This document shows positions 23,041 through 30,853 of a stretch of 39,501 bases of DNA, in pieces. Below the pieces are notes generated by a model that worked only from the letters and a program-made list of their open reading frames with translations, searched no databases and was not told the origin of the DNA. The translations under genes and the position numbers were made by a program. Every line of letters starts with the position of its first letter. Position 1 is the stretch's first letter. Origin of the DNA: a virus; the IMG/VR virus record IMGVR_UViG_3300027662_000002, positions 1 through 39,501 of that record; one strand, 5' to 3'.

Positions 23041-23791
23041 CGCGCACCGCCCTCCGGGGCGCTCGCCCCCGGCATCCCGTAGATCGGGCGGGTCCTGCCG
23101 TGGTCAGGCTTCGGCGCGTTCTTCCTCGCGTGCCGCTTCTGCACCACCATCACGGCCTCGTCCCAGCCCGCGTGGGCCAAGACCACCTCCTCCGCCTTCC
23201 CGGCCGGAAGGGCGTCGATCTGCTCGAACGTCCAGCGGTACCGGCGGATCAGCTCGAAGTCCGTGGCGTCGAATCCGGGGTCGTCGCCGGCTGGCCATCC
23301 GGCCCCGGGCTTGCCGAGGAAGAAGTCCCGATAGCCCTCGATGCGTTTTTTGGGTCCGGCCCCCCGCCCTCGCGGGTGAAGTCAGGGCTGGCGTCCAGCG
23401 CCTCCGCGTCCGCCGCGGTCGCGGCCTGCACCCGCACCCCGGAGACGTGGGTGAACACGTCCGGCTTCTCGGTGTCCAGGCACGCCTCCACCCACGGTCC
23501 CGCGGCCGCCTTCACCGCCTGCCAGTCCTCGCTGTCCAGCACCTCGTCCAGGATGCGCTGCTGCAGGCCCTCGGTCTGCGCCTCGCGCGGCAGCGGCTGC
23601 CCGAAGTCCCAGCCGGTGAGCATCCGGGTCACGATCCGGCCGGTCATGTCCTCGACGAGCGAGCCCTCGATCGTCCGGCTCCCGTCCGGGGAGATGACGA
23701 CCTTCACGCCGCGCTTGGCCTCCCGGATGTCGCCCCGCATCAGGGTGTCGCGGAACTCGGCGGTGTGGCCCGAGGGGAGGGGGACTTTCAT
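23037..23791 (-). CDS. Tail assembly chaperone GT fusion by -1 frameshift
   Basis: Ribosomes reading the 180-aa G protein meet A AAA AAC (23345-23351 on the plus strand as GTTTTTT), a canonical -1 slippery heptamer in the right phase. After slipping, the -1 frame continues through K-R-I-E-G-Y-R-D-F-F-L-G and ends at TGA 23037-23039, giving 251 residues. That stop overlaps GTG 23040 of the next gene, which supports use of this frame. As in lambda gpG/gpGT, the long form recruits the tail tube and the tape measure during tail assembly. Confidence 0.85.
23249..23791 (-). CDS. Tail assembly chaperone G, 180 aa
   Basis: This is the zero-frame product. It starts MKVPLPSGHTAEFRDTL and has helical segments and an acidic/Pro-rich end. 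Its place between the tail tube gene and the tape measure gene is that of gpG-type chaperones in siphophages. Most ribosomes would end at 23249. The last 35 or so residues after the slippery site are low in complexity (Ser, Pro, Thr), as if not needed. ATG 23791. Confidence 0.8.
   Translation of the reverse strand: MKVPLPSGHTAEFRDTLMRGDIREAKRGVKVVISPDGSRTIEGSLVEDMTGRIVTRMLTGWDFGQPLPREAQTEGLQQRILDEVLDSEDWQAVKAAAGPWVEACLDTEKPDVFTHVSGVRVQAATAADAEALDASPDFTREGGGPDPKNASRAIGTSSSASPGPDGQPATTPDSTPRTSS
23345..23351 (-). promoter_or_regulatory. Programmed -1 ribosomal frameshift site A AAA AAC
   Basis: The minus-strand codons are CCA AAA AAC; the heptamer A AAA AAC fits X XXY YYZ exactly. It is the only A6 run in this G/C-rich gene and lies just before the two frames part. 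It produces the G and GT chaperones. Confidence 0.9.
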
Positions 23792-23816
23792 GCGCGGCTC
23801 CTATGTCCGGTTCGTA

Positions 23817-25079
23817 CTAATAGTTCACGACCTGGTTCACCAGGGTCAGGGACACCGGCGAGTAACCGCCCGAAGGGCCGGCCAGCGCCGTGCTGGCGAT
23901 CAGCTTGGCGCTCTCGGTCAGCGCGAAGACGTCCTTGGTGTCGTCGTACTCGCCGGCGTCGAAGCCCGCCGCCTGCGCGTTGATGGTCAGAGATGCCGCG
24001 TTCGTGCCGGGGAGGTTGTTGGCCGCCACGATCTGGATGGTCGGCTGGGTGTTGTTCACGTACAGATTGAACTCGGACTCGTCTGAGATCGGGTCGAAGT
24101 TGAAGGCGAGCGCGGCGTCGAGGTAGCCCGCCGGGTTCGCGTAGGGGTCCTGGGTGCCCTGGTTGGTGAACTTCGGCCCGGTCTTCTGGGTGAGCGTGAG
24201 CTTCCACTCGGCGTTGTTCTGCGTGCCCGCCCCGGCGATGGCCAGCGTGGACACCCAGGCCGGCTGCGGCGCGACGGGCGAGATGATCACCGACGGGGTG
24301 GACCCGGCGATCTGCGAGGCCAGCGCGACCATCTTCGCGTCCCACATGACCAGGCCCTCGGCCGACCCGGTGATGGTGACCTCGGAGAACCTGCCGAAGG
24401 AGTACTGCCGCGCCCCGGACCCGGCCGGCACGCCGGTCCAGTCGTAGTACGTGTACGTCGGCGGCTGCGCTGACATGGAGCCGCCCGCGCCCGTGCCGGA
24501 ATTGAGCAGGGTGAAGGTGTGCCCCACGCCGTTGTAGCTCGCGTAGGAGATCACGGTGCCGCCCGTCGCGTGACCCTGGTACAGGGCCGCGTTCAGGGTC
24601 AGCGTTCCCGGCGCCAGGCCCGGGGAGATCGCGGTGACCGAGCGGACTTCCTCGGCGATGGTCCCGGTGCCGCCCACGGAGATGATCTTGCCGATGGCGA
24701 ACCCGGTGCCCGAGGAGACCACGACCGACGTCGCGCCGGCCGACATGGAGCCCGACAGGCTGGACGACGTGCCGATGACCCCGCCGGAGACGAACTGGTA
24801 GTAGTCGCCGGTCACGCCCAGGATCGGGTACCCGATGGTATCCGCGAAGATGGGTCCGCCCATAGACATGTCCGCGATCCGCACCCCGTCGATCAGGTTG
24901 TACAGGTGCGCCCGGGAGTTGCGCCACGCCGTGTCCTCCAGCCGGGTGCGCTTGTCCACCGGCTTGAACTGGGTCATCGGGGCGGTGAACGTGGCGGAGG
25001 CCACCGAGCCGGGGCCCGCCTCCTTGCCGCCGTCGATGTAGCGGTCGGGGACCGGCCAGACGGAGGGGGAATACGCCAC
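23817..25079 (-). CDS. Major tail tube protein
   Basis: The 420-residue beta-rich protein lies directly upstream of the tail chaperone. The N-terminus has a long loop (M-T-Q-F-K-P-V-D-K-R-T-R) and strands typical of siphophage tail tube subunits. Residues about 100-240 look like an inserted Gly/Ser/Thr-rich beta domain that could project from the tube. The C-terminal third returns to the tube fold. GTG 25079 follows GGAGCC. It is large for the family because of the insertion. Confidence 0.75.
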   Translation of the reverse strand: MAYSPSVWPVPDRYIDGGKEAGPGSVASATFTAPMTQFKPVDKRTRLEDTAWRNSRAHLYNLIDGVRIADMSMGGPIFADTIGYPILGVTGDYYQFVSGGVIGTSSSLSGSMSAGATSVVVSSGTGFAIGKIISVGGTGTIAEEVRSVTAISPGLAPGTLTLNAALYQGHATGGTVISYASYNGVGHTFTLLNSGTGAGGSMSAQPPTYTYYDWTGVPAGSGARQYSFGRFSEVTITGSAEGLVMWDAKMVALASQIAGSTPSVIISPVAPQPAWVSTLAIAGAGTQNNAEWKLTLTQKTGPKFTNQGTQDPYANPAGYLDAALAFNFDPISDESEFNLYVNNTQPTIQIVAANNLPGTNAASLTINAQAAGFDAGEYDDTKDVFALTESAKLIASTALAGPSGGYSPVSLTLVNQVVNY

Positions 25080-25117
25080 ACGGCTCCTTCAGGAATGCTT
25101 GGGCGGCAGGGAAAGGG

Positions 25118-25630
25118 CTAAGCCTGGAATATCTCCAGGAGCGAGCACCTGATGCGGAAGTCGTAGCGCCGCATCGCCTGGCCTTCCAGGGTGCGCGGCG
25201 GGACGTAGTCGTAGGTCATGACCTCGCCCAGGTTGACCATCTGCGAGGTGCTCCCGGTGTCCGGGTCGGCGTACAGGGCCGGGTTCGGGGAGGTGCGCAG
25301 GGTCATCATCACGAAGTCGAGGAACAGCGGGAAGTTCACGTCGGCGGCCGGGTCGTCGGGGTAATCCATCCAGACCCCGAAAAGCTCCAGCTCGTGCAGG
25401 ATCTGCTTGACCCCGGCCGGGGTGCCCGGTCCCTTGTTGCGGGGTATGGCGATGCGCTTCTCGGGTCCTCTTGCGGGCCAGACGTACAGGCGGGCGATGC
25501 CGTCGGGGTTCACGTCCGGGTCCAGCGGCGTGATCAGCGCGGAGATGGGACCCTTCAGGCCGGTCGCGCCGGGCGGGGTCAGGCCCTCGAGCAGGCCCGC
25601 GACGTACGACACGGCGGCGGTTACCGGCAT
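25118..25630 (-). CDS. Tail-terminator-like protein, 170 aa
   Basis: The alpha/beta protein has an N-terminal helix (AVSYVAGLLEGL), a basic strand and a long C-terminal beta part with Y-D-F-R-I-R-C-S-L-L-E-I. Its size and its location between connector and tail tube genes match tail terminator or tail completion proteins. ATG 25630 lies 2 bases after the previous stop. The identification is from context. Confidence 0.55.
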   Translation of the reverse strand: MPVTAAVSYVAGLLEGLTPPGATGLKGPISALITPLDPDVNPDGIARLYVWPARGPEKRIAIPRNKGPGTPAGVKQILHELELFGVWMDYPDDPAADVNFPLFLDFVMMTLRTSPNPALYADPDTGSTSQMVNLGEVMTYDYVPPRTLEGQAMRRYDFRIRCSLLEIFQA

Positions 25631-25632
25631 CC

Positions 25633-26587
25633 CTACACCGTGACCCGGTAGGGGGCCAGCATGTCCTGGGCCTGCTGGCGCAGGATGCTGCCCGTCACCG
25701 TCTGCTGGCGGCCGGAGGTGGTCTGGATGGTGGTGGCGGTCGCGCCGCGCATCAGCGCCGCCTCCCCGGCGAGCAGGGCTGCGGCCCAGATCGCGGTCTG
25801 CGGCAGGGCGGACACCATGATCCCGGCGGCGTGGCCGTAGGCCAGCGGCGAGGCCAGGGTCAGCGTCCCGGGCCCCGATACGGCCGAGGCCGCGGTGCAG
25901 GACACGGCTTCCTGGCCGCCGCCGAGGGCGTCGTAGACGATCCCGTACGCACCCGGGAGCCCGGGCGCGGGGGGTGCCCACGCGGTGCAGTCATCGACCG
26001 GGATCGTGCCGGCACCCGCGATCACGGCAGCGGTGAGGCACGCGTGCGGCCAGCACGCGATGTAGGTGACCTTCATCCGCCACCCGTACCGGCCCAGCCG
26101 CCGGTTTATCCACCCGCGCTGGATCAGGATGGACTGGCCGCCTTCCCCGGACCCGGCCGGGACGGACGTGCCGTACAGGCCGGGGACGGGCCACTCGGGC
26201 TCGTAGCTCCCCGCCGGCACCGGGGTCCACTGCCGGGGCCACACGTCGTTCGGGCACACGCTCACGGCCAGGACCTGGGTCACCGGCCCGCGGGAGCAGA
26301 CGAACCGGGAGTTCTTCTCGTCGGCCTGGACGGTGAGGCGGAAGTGCGGGCCGGAGATGGTCTCGGTGGCGATGACGGAGCGCAGCGGCTGGCGGGCGAT
26401 CTCCTCGGCCTTCACGGTGCCCTGCTGGCAGACCATCGCCTGGACGGCGAACTGCGCCGGCCCGGAGACGCCCTGCATGGGGGGGATCGTGCCCCACTGG
26501 ACTCCGTAATCCGACCGGCCATAGTGTCAGCTGGTCAGGGGTCACGTAAGGTGTCTGGCCTGGCTGCCACGGGAGGACGGTCGGCAT
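25633..26587 (-). pseudogene. Head-tail connector-like gene with a +1 frameshift
   Basis: ATG 26587 has a strong GGGAGG site about 9 bases upstream and encodes MPTVLPWQPGQTPYVTPDQL, then TLWPV. After GTC (26513-26515) the sense continues only in the +1 frame (D-Y-G-V-Q-W-G-T-I-P-P), which is open to 25633. That frame has a TGA just upstream, so it cannot reach the start itself. Skipping one base near 26510-26513 restores about 317 residues, with the Y-V-T-P-x-Q-L start and T-I-P-P segment common in actinophage connector-type proteins. It may be a true mutation, a programmed +1 site or a sequencing error. Confidence 0.65.
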
Positions 26588-26612
26588 TGCGCATCACCTC
26601 CCGCCTTTCTCG

Positions 26613-26629
26613 GGCACCCGCCGGGTGCC
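26613..26629. promoter_or_regulatory. Hairpin between divergent genes
   Basis: GGCACCC-GCC-GGGTGCC, a perfect 7-bp stem, lies in the 60-base gap between the connector-like gene (-) and the Cys-rich gene at 26648 (+). There is no T-run. It may be an operator or an RNA stem that insulates the inserted plus-strand gene. Confidence 0.4.
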
Positions 26630-26647
26630 TGGCGGGATACTGGCAGC

Positions 26648-27004
26648 ATGAGCACCTGGGAAGAGCGCATGTCCCGGCGGACCCGCCAGCGTGAGGGTGG
26701 CGCACTGGACGAGCGCCGCGCCCAGTTCCTGGGTGAGGCGTTCCTGCCGTTCTGGCCGCCTGATGATCCGTGGCCGTTCGGCGCGTCGGAGGAAGTCCTT
26801 CCGGAGATCATCGCGGCCCGGTGCCTGGGCATCGGGTACGGTGACCCGGGTCCGCTGCTCGGCGGCGAGACCTGCCATGAATGCTGGGGTGACCGCCGTG
26901 TCTGGCTCGGCGACTGCTGGGGAGTCCGGCACAGGGGCGGCACGATGAGCGGCTGCCGGCATCCCTGCCACGAGGGCGAGATCTGGATGGGGGCAGCGGG
27001 CTAG
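26648..27004 (+). CDS. Cys/Trp-rich protein, moron-like
   Basis: The 118-residue protein has a charged helical N-terminus and a C-terminal half with C-H-E-C-W-G and C-R-H-P-C-H, likely a zinc site. It lies on the strand opposite to the surrounding late genes, and its stop overlaps the convergent gene at 27001 by 4 bases. This placement is that of a moron. Codon third positions are G/C-rich, supporting this strand over the antisense frames. No family was recognised. Confidence 0.65.
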   Translation: MSTWEERMSRRTRQREGGALDERRAQFLGEAFLPFWPPDDPWPFGASEEVLPEIIAARCLGIGYGDPGPLLGGETCHECWGDRRVWLGDCWGVRHRGGTMSGCRHPCHEGEIWMGAAG

Positions 27005-27207
27005 GCGGGCCTCCGGGCGTCCCGCTCGCACAGCGTGCCGTTCCTGCACACCCACGCACTGGACGGCGAGTCCCACACGGCGTGGTCACCGCAGATCCCG
27101 GCCCCGCACCGGGCGCAGGGAGCCATCACCGACGAGCCGGACACGTGGCGGCGCTTGCCGTGCCGCTTCGCCCCGCACCGGGCGCACGCCTCCCCGCGCC
27201 TCCCCAC
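27001..27207 (-). CDS. Zinc-ribbon protein, 68 aa
   Basis: Three Cys groups (C-A-R-C-G, C-A-R-C-G-A-G-I-C, and two later Cys) with basic residues between them. GTG 27207 follows AAGGAG 5-6 bases upstream and directly after the stop of the SAP gene. Likely zinc- and nucleic-acid-binding; the role is unknown. Confidence 0.65.
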   Translation of the reverse strand: MGRRGEACARCGAKRHGKRRHVSGSSVMAPCARCGAGICGDHAVWDSPSSAWVCRNGTLCERDARRPA

Positions 27208-27214
27208 ACGCTCC

Positions 27215-27883
27215 TTACGCGGCCACGGGCAGCCGGGCCAGGTCCGCCGAGGTCACCCCGGCCCCTGCCAGCCGGGCAATCAGGTCCGCCCGGGTGCCGT
27301 CCTCGCTCAGGCCCCGCGCCAGCGCCAGCGCCTTCAGCTCGTCGGAGCGGGCGTCGCGGAGCCGGCGCGGCCTCTGGCCCGGCTGCGGTGCGGCGACTGC
27401 CTCCGTGCCGTTCACGGGCGCGGGCAGGGCCGTCTTCGCGGCGGTCCCGTGCATCGGCTGGCCGCAGTCGCCGCAGAACCCCTTGCCCGGCGGGTTGGAA
27501 TGGCCGGACGGGCACACCATCTGCCCGGTCACGGGAATGTGCGGCAGCCTTCCGGCCATCGCCCCCGCGATCGTCTCGGGGATCTCCAGGCCGGTGAGCC
27601 GGGCCAGTGCCATCGCCATCAGCTTGCGCTCGTCGAGGGCACCGCGCTGCTCGAAGTCCTTGCGCACCGACTCCTCGTCGAAAGTCTCGGGGATCTTGGC
27701 GATAGTCGGGCTCCAGTGGGTGCTCTTGCGCAGGTGATCTTCGCAGCCGCCGTCGCACGTCAGCGCCCAGATATTCTCGGGCTTTCCGCCGGGTGCCGGT
27801 CGCGAGTGGGTACGCCCACATCCGCCATGCCCGTCGGGCGAGACAGTGACCGCAACGATGTCGTTACGGCAGTACAGAGTCAA
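27215..27883 (-). CDS. Zinc-ribbon and SAP-domain-like protein, 222 aa
   Basis: The N-terminal 60 residues hold several Cys and His (Y-C-R-N, G-C-G-R, C-D-G-G-C). The middle has a zinc ribbon (C-P-S-G-H, then F-C-G-D-C-G). The last 35 residues (SDELKALALARGLSEDGTRADL) fit a SAP helix-extension-helix motif, a DNA-binding fold. TTG 27883 is chosen from GAAAGGCG 8 bases before it. It lies in the structural cluster and might contact DNA at the head-tail junction; that is a guess. Confidence 0.6.
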   Translation of the reverse strand: MTLYCRNDIVAVTVSPDGHGGCGRTHSRPAPGGKPENIWALTCDGGCEDHLRKSTHWSPTIAKIPETFDEESVRKDFEQRGALDERKLMAMALARLTGLEIPETIAGAMAGRLPHIPVTGQMVCPSGHSNPPGKGFCGDCGQPMHGTAAKTALPAPVNGTEAVAAPQPGQRPRRLRDARSDELKALALARGLSEDGTRADLIARLAGAGVTSADLARLPVAA

Positions 27884-27925
27884 GGTAGTCGCCTTTCTGT
27901 GAGTGATGAGTGAGATGCTGAACGA

Positions 27926-28297
27926 GTGAACGACTACGACCTGGTCGGCATGCAGGTAGCCGAACCGGTCTTCGGCGAGCAGGCAGGCATGGCCCTGCTG
28001 CAGACGCACGCTGCGGATAAGTGCGCCGGCCGGGAGATTCCGTGCTGCATCCACCGGCCCTCAGCGCATCGCATGGTCACGTGGCCGATGAACTGGCGCG
28101 GCGACACGGGCGTCATGGAGCGGATCTGCCCGCACGGCGTCGGGCATCCCGACCCGGATCACATGGCGTACGTGAAGTCGCTGACTCCGGAGCACGACTG
28201 CCCCGGCGACCACGGCACCTGGTTCGATCCGCGCGAGTGCGAGTACCCGCACCTGGACTGGCAGGGCGTCCACGGCTGCGACGGGTGCTGCCGGTGA
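27926..28297 (+). CDS. Cys/His-rich protein, 123 aa, moron-like
   Basis: Starts at GTG 27926, with no strong ribosome site. The protein has many Cys and His residues (K-C-A-G-R-E-I-P-C-C-I-H, I-C-P-H-G, C-D-G-C-C at the end). It forms a two-gene plus-strand unit with 28294 (GTGA overlap) within minus-strand genes. No family was recognised. Confidence 0.6.
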   Translation: MNDYDLVGMQVAEPVFGEQAGMALLQTHAADKCAGREIPCCIHRPSAHRMVTWPMNWRGDTGVMERICPHGVGHPDPDHMAYVKSLTPEHDCPGDHGTWFDPRECEYPHLDWQGVHGCDGCCR

Positions 28298-28524
28298 GCG
28301 ATGACTGGGTCGGCTGGTGGCTGGCTCGCGGTTACGGCCGCAACCCGTGCGGGGAATCCTGCCCGTACCGCGGCGAGGACCACGCGCACCTGCGCACGCC
28401 CGATGGCGACGACGTGATGCTGTGGCCGGACGGGAGCTTCAGCAACTTCGACCTCAGCCAGCCGGCCCGGCTGATCTTCCCCCTCTATCCTCAGGCTCGG
28501 CAGCCGCAGGCGGAGACCATTTGA
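28294..28524 (+). CDS. Small protein, 76 aa, moron-like
   Basis: GTG 28294 overlaps the previous stop. The sequence has a Trp-rich start, a C-G-E-S-C-P-Y segment and a beta-rich middle (V-M-L-W-P-D-G-S-F). It overlaps the convergent minus-strand gene by 71 bases, so one of the two probably gained an extended end when this unit entered. The function is unknown. Confidence 0.6.
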   Translation: MSDDWVGWWLARGYGRNPCGESCPYRGEDHAHLRTPDGDDVMLWPDGSFSNFDLSQPARLIFPLYPQARQPQAETI

Positions 28525-28771
28525 GCCAGTCCGCGCCGATGACCTTCGGGTCCGGGCGCGGTCCCGAGTCGCGGGAGTCCCAGGCGAGCCTGCAGAGCCC
28601 GTGAACCAGCTCGCAGATCGTGTTGAACTCGTCCTCGGACGTGACCTCAACCGGCGGCTCGATGGTGATCACGGTTCTCGTGATGGGGTTCTGGACCTTG
28701 CTCAGCACGAACGGGTAAATGGTGCCGCCAAAGCATCCCCATCCTGTCGCGACCATGCTGTCAGCTGTCAC
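28454..28771 (-). CDS. Hypothetical protein, 105 aa
   Basis: GTG 28771 overlaps the end of the gene at 28761. The first 80 residues look native: a Gly-rich strand, basic strands and a C-E-L-V-H-G-L-C-R-L helix. The last 20 residues are Ala/Gly/Arg-rich, lie antisense to the plus-strand gene and are probably not original. No family was recognised. Confidence 0.55.
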   Translation of the reverse strand: MTADSMVATGWGCFGGTIYPFVLSKVQNPITRTVITIEPPVEVTSEDEFNTICELVHGLCRLAWDSRDSGPRPDPKVIGADWLKWSPPAAAEPEDRGGRSAGPAG

Positions 28772-29069
28772 CGTCGATCCCCTCAGGCTCGGTAGCCGCC
28801 CCGCAGCGGGGACAGGCCGTGCTCCACGGCTGCCACAGCCTCGCCGGCTGGCAGGTCGTGCACCAGCGGCCGTTCTTCTTCGCGCCCGTAACGTAGACCC
28901 CGCCGTCCGCGCTCACCAGCCCGGCCGTCCCGTTGCCCGGGATGGCGTCGATGGCCTTCGCGTGGTCGTCGGAGACCGTGATCCAGCCGCCCTCGCGGGC
29001 GGCCCGGTAGTGGGTGCCGTCCTCGAGGCGCAGACCCTGGCAGCCCGGCGGCAGGTTCACGACGCGCAC
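28761..29069 (-). CDS. Protein with C-terminal zinc ribbon, 102 aa
   Basis: GTG 29069 follows GGGAGG about 8 bases upstream and overlaps the fusion gene's end. A small beta domain (residues 1-65) is followed by C-T-T-C-Q-P and C-P-R-C-G, a zinc ribbon. This type of protein is common in actinophages, often near structural genes. The role is unknown. Confidence 0.65.
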   Translation of the reverse strand: MRVVNLPPGCQGLRLEDGTHYRAAREGGWITVSDDHAKAIDAIPGNGTAGLVSADGGVYVTGAKKNGRWCTTCQPARLWQPWSTACPRCGAATEPEGIDGDS

Positions 29070-30508
29070 GGTGACCCACCTCCCGGCGGGAACGCCCGCA
29101 GCCACCCGTGCTGATGCCACAGCCGGGACCCCTCCGGGTAGTGCGGATGCCGCACCGTCTCCACTGAGTACCCGGCGGCTTCCAGGATCGCGGCGCATTC
29201 CTGCCGCAGCCCGGCGCTGTGGAACTCGGTCAGCCACGACGCCCGGCCGGCCGCCAGGACACCCGCGGCGCCGCGCAGCACAGCCGCCTCATGGCCCTCG
29301 GTGTCCACCTTCACCAGGTCCGGCAGGCCCTCGGCCGCCGCGATCTCGTCCAGCGTCAGGCACGGCACGGCGACCTGCTCCGCGCCGGCGATGTCATCGC
29401 GCTCCCACACCTCGTGCCCGGGAGAGGTCAGCTGCGCGCCGGACAGGAACAGCGTCACCTTCCCCGCGTGGTCGGAGATGGCGACCTGCCGCACGTCCGC
29501 CCCTGGCACCGCGGCAGCCGCCGCGTAGCTCTCGGGCCACGGCTCGAACGACACGACGCGCGAGTACCGGGACGCCATGAACGGGATCGACTCGCCGCGG
29601 TGCGCGCCCACGTCGAACGCCAGTGCGCCGGACAGGCCGTCCCACAGCGCCGCGCCGCCCGGGTCGGTCACCGGGGGCGCCGGCGCTGCGGTCACCGGCG
29701 CGACCGGGGGCACGGACTCATCCGTGACGAGGCGGTAGGCCACCTTCCCGCGCCGGGCGCGGAACGTGGCGGTCTGCGTCTGCGCGAACCACGCCGGGTC
29801 GGAGCTTCCGGCCCAGCCCTCGTGCTGGCCGGTGTTCTGGGACCGCGACGCGTCCGGGACCAGGCACCTCATACCGTACTCCGGCAGGATCCGCAGCTGG
29901 ACGTTCCAGTCGTACCCGGAGTCCATCGGGCCGCCGGAGTCGCACTCCCAGTCCCAGTGCGGCTCCAGGAAATGCTCCCACCGCTCGCGCCACGTCCCCC
30001 AGATCCACGGGTTGAAGTACGGCACCAGCCGGATGTTGCGCGGGTCGGCGGCGGGGTCCTGCGGCGGCGGCGGGTTGTCCCAGGCCTGCCCGTGCCGGTT
30101 GTGCGCCAGCGCGGCCAGCACGTCCGGCATCCCCGCGAACTGGTCCCGTGCCCACGCCATGTACGCGAGCACGTCGTCGGAGACGGCGACGTCCTCCTCG
30201 CCGGACACCACGAACCCGATGCCCGGGTCGTCCCTGAAGATCGCTGAGATGGCCTCGCCGATGGCGCGGTGCGGGCCGTTCGACAGCACCGCCCGGTGGG
30301 CCTGCGGCAGCACTTCCAGCGGGACGGGGAAGTGCGGGCGCATCCTGGTGATCACGTCCGACATCGCGGCGGTCCGGTCGGTCCGGCCCAGGGCGATCAC
30401 GAACCGGGCCGGGGGGCAGATGGCGCAGGCTTTCGCCCAGGACTCCAGGACCGGCTCAAGGTAGAAGGGTCGTCTCCACGCCGTGAGCATAATCGCCGTC
30501 TTGTTCAA
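29057..30508 (-). CDS. Glycosyltransferase-FkbM methyltransferase fusion
   Basis: Residues 1 to about 285 form a GT-A-type glycosyltransferase: KTAIMLTAWRRPFYLEPVL start, a V-S-G-E-E-D-V segment as the likely metal site, and a Trp-rich acceptor part (W-G-T-W-R-E-R-W). After a Pro/Ala linker, residues about 315-470 are an FkbM-type methyltransferase: F-D-V-G-A-H-R-G, V-S-F-E-P-W-P, V-K-V-D-T-E-G-H-E. Such enzymes add a sugar and O-methylate it. TTG 30508 follows AGGAGG; ATG 30490 is an alternative but would cut the first strand. Likely acts on phage or host surface glycans. Confidence 0.8.
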   Translation of the reverse strand: MNKTAIMLTAWRRPFYLEPVLESWAKACAICPPARFVIALGRTDRTAAMSDVITRMRPHFPVPLEVLPQAHRAVLSNGPHRAIGEAISAIFRDDPGIGFVVSGEEDVAVSDDVLAYMAWARDQFAGMPDVLAALAHNRHGQAWDNPPPPQDPAADPRNIRLVPYFNPWIWGTWRERWEHFLEPHWDWECDSGGPMDSGYDWNVQLRILPEYGMRCLVPDASRSQNTGQHEGWAGSSDPAWFAQTQTATFRARRGKVAYRLVTDESVPPVAPVTAAPAPPVTDPGGAALWDGLSGALAFDVGAHRGESIPFMASRYSRVVSFEPWPESYAAAAAVPGADVRQVAISDHAGKVTLFLSGAQLTSPGHEVWERDDIAGAEQVAVPCLTLDEIAAAEGLPDLVKVDTEGHEAAVLRGAAGVLAAGRASWLTEFHSAGLRQECAAILEAAGYSVETVRHPHYPEGSRLWHQHGWLRAFPPGGGSPCAS

Positions 30509-30518
30509 CAAGCGCCTC

Positions 30519-30752
30519 CTACTGGCCGTTTCCGAACCCGAAGGCGCTGGCGGGTGCCGCAGCATGGGGTGCCCACCTGCGCTCGGTCCCCGCTGCCGTG
30601 TTGTTGATCTCCGTCTTGGCGGCCTGCTGCTGCGGGTCGCGGCAGGCGATGCGGACCACCGTGCCGAGCGCGGACCAGAACGTCATCCACTCGTCCTCGT
30701 CCAGTTTCGCGGCCACGTCAGCTAGCTCGGGCCAGGCCGGAAGCGCGGTCAT
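30519..30752 (-). CDS. Small hypothetical protein, 77 aa
   Basis: Starts MTALPAWPELADVAAKLDEDEW from ATG 30752, which lies in the left copy of the 42-bp direct repeat. A longer frame to 30839 only crosses the inserted antitoxin promoter. Without the insertion this gene would follow the GT17 stop by 4 bases, so it was originally coupled to it. No family was recognised. Confidence 0.65.
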   Translation of the reverse strand: MTALPAWPELADVAAKLDEDEWMTFWSALGTVVRIACRDPQQQAAKTEINNTAAGTERRWAPHAAAPASAFGFGNGQ

Positions 30753-30782
30753 GCGCTCAAGTATGCCCGCGCGGCCTGCGCC
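30741..30782. repeat. 42-bp direct repeat, left copy
   Basis: Identical to 31134-31175 over 42 bases. It contains the start of the 77-aa gene (-) and a copy of the last codons of the GT17 gene. The two copies flank a 351-bp segment carrying the antitoxin gene. Confidence 0.95.
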
Positions 30783-30796
30783 GGGCATAACATGTG

Positions 30797-30825
30797 TTGC
30801 CAGCGCGTTCCAGCTAACGTACAAT
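30797..30825 (+). promoter_or_regulatory. Sigma-70-like promoter of the yefM-like gene
   Basis: TTGCCA (30797-30802), a 17-base spacer and TACAAT (30820-30825) are close to the vegetative consensus. The -10 box is inside the palindrome at 30817-30836, fitting autorepression. Confidence 0.65.
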
Positions 30826-30836
30826 TTCCTGTACGT
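30817..30836. promoter_or_regulatory. YefM-type operator palindrome
   Basis: ACGTACA-ATTTCC-TGTACGT is a perfect 7-bp inverted repeat over the -10 box, 17 bases before the TTG start. YefM of E. coli binds palindromes built on a TGTACA core, so this is a good autoregulatory site. Confidence 0.7.
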
Positions 30837-30853
30837 CAAGAGCAGGCGTGTGG

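Noticed and set aside
30753-30839. N-terminal extension of the 77-aa gene to 30839
   Set aside because: It runs only through the inserted antitoxin promoter and the repeat; the reconstructed uninterrupted arrangement starts at ATG 30752.
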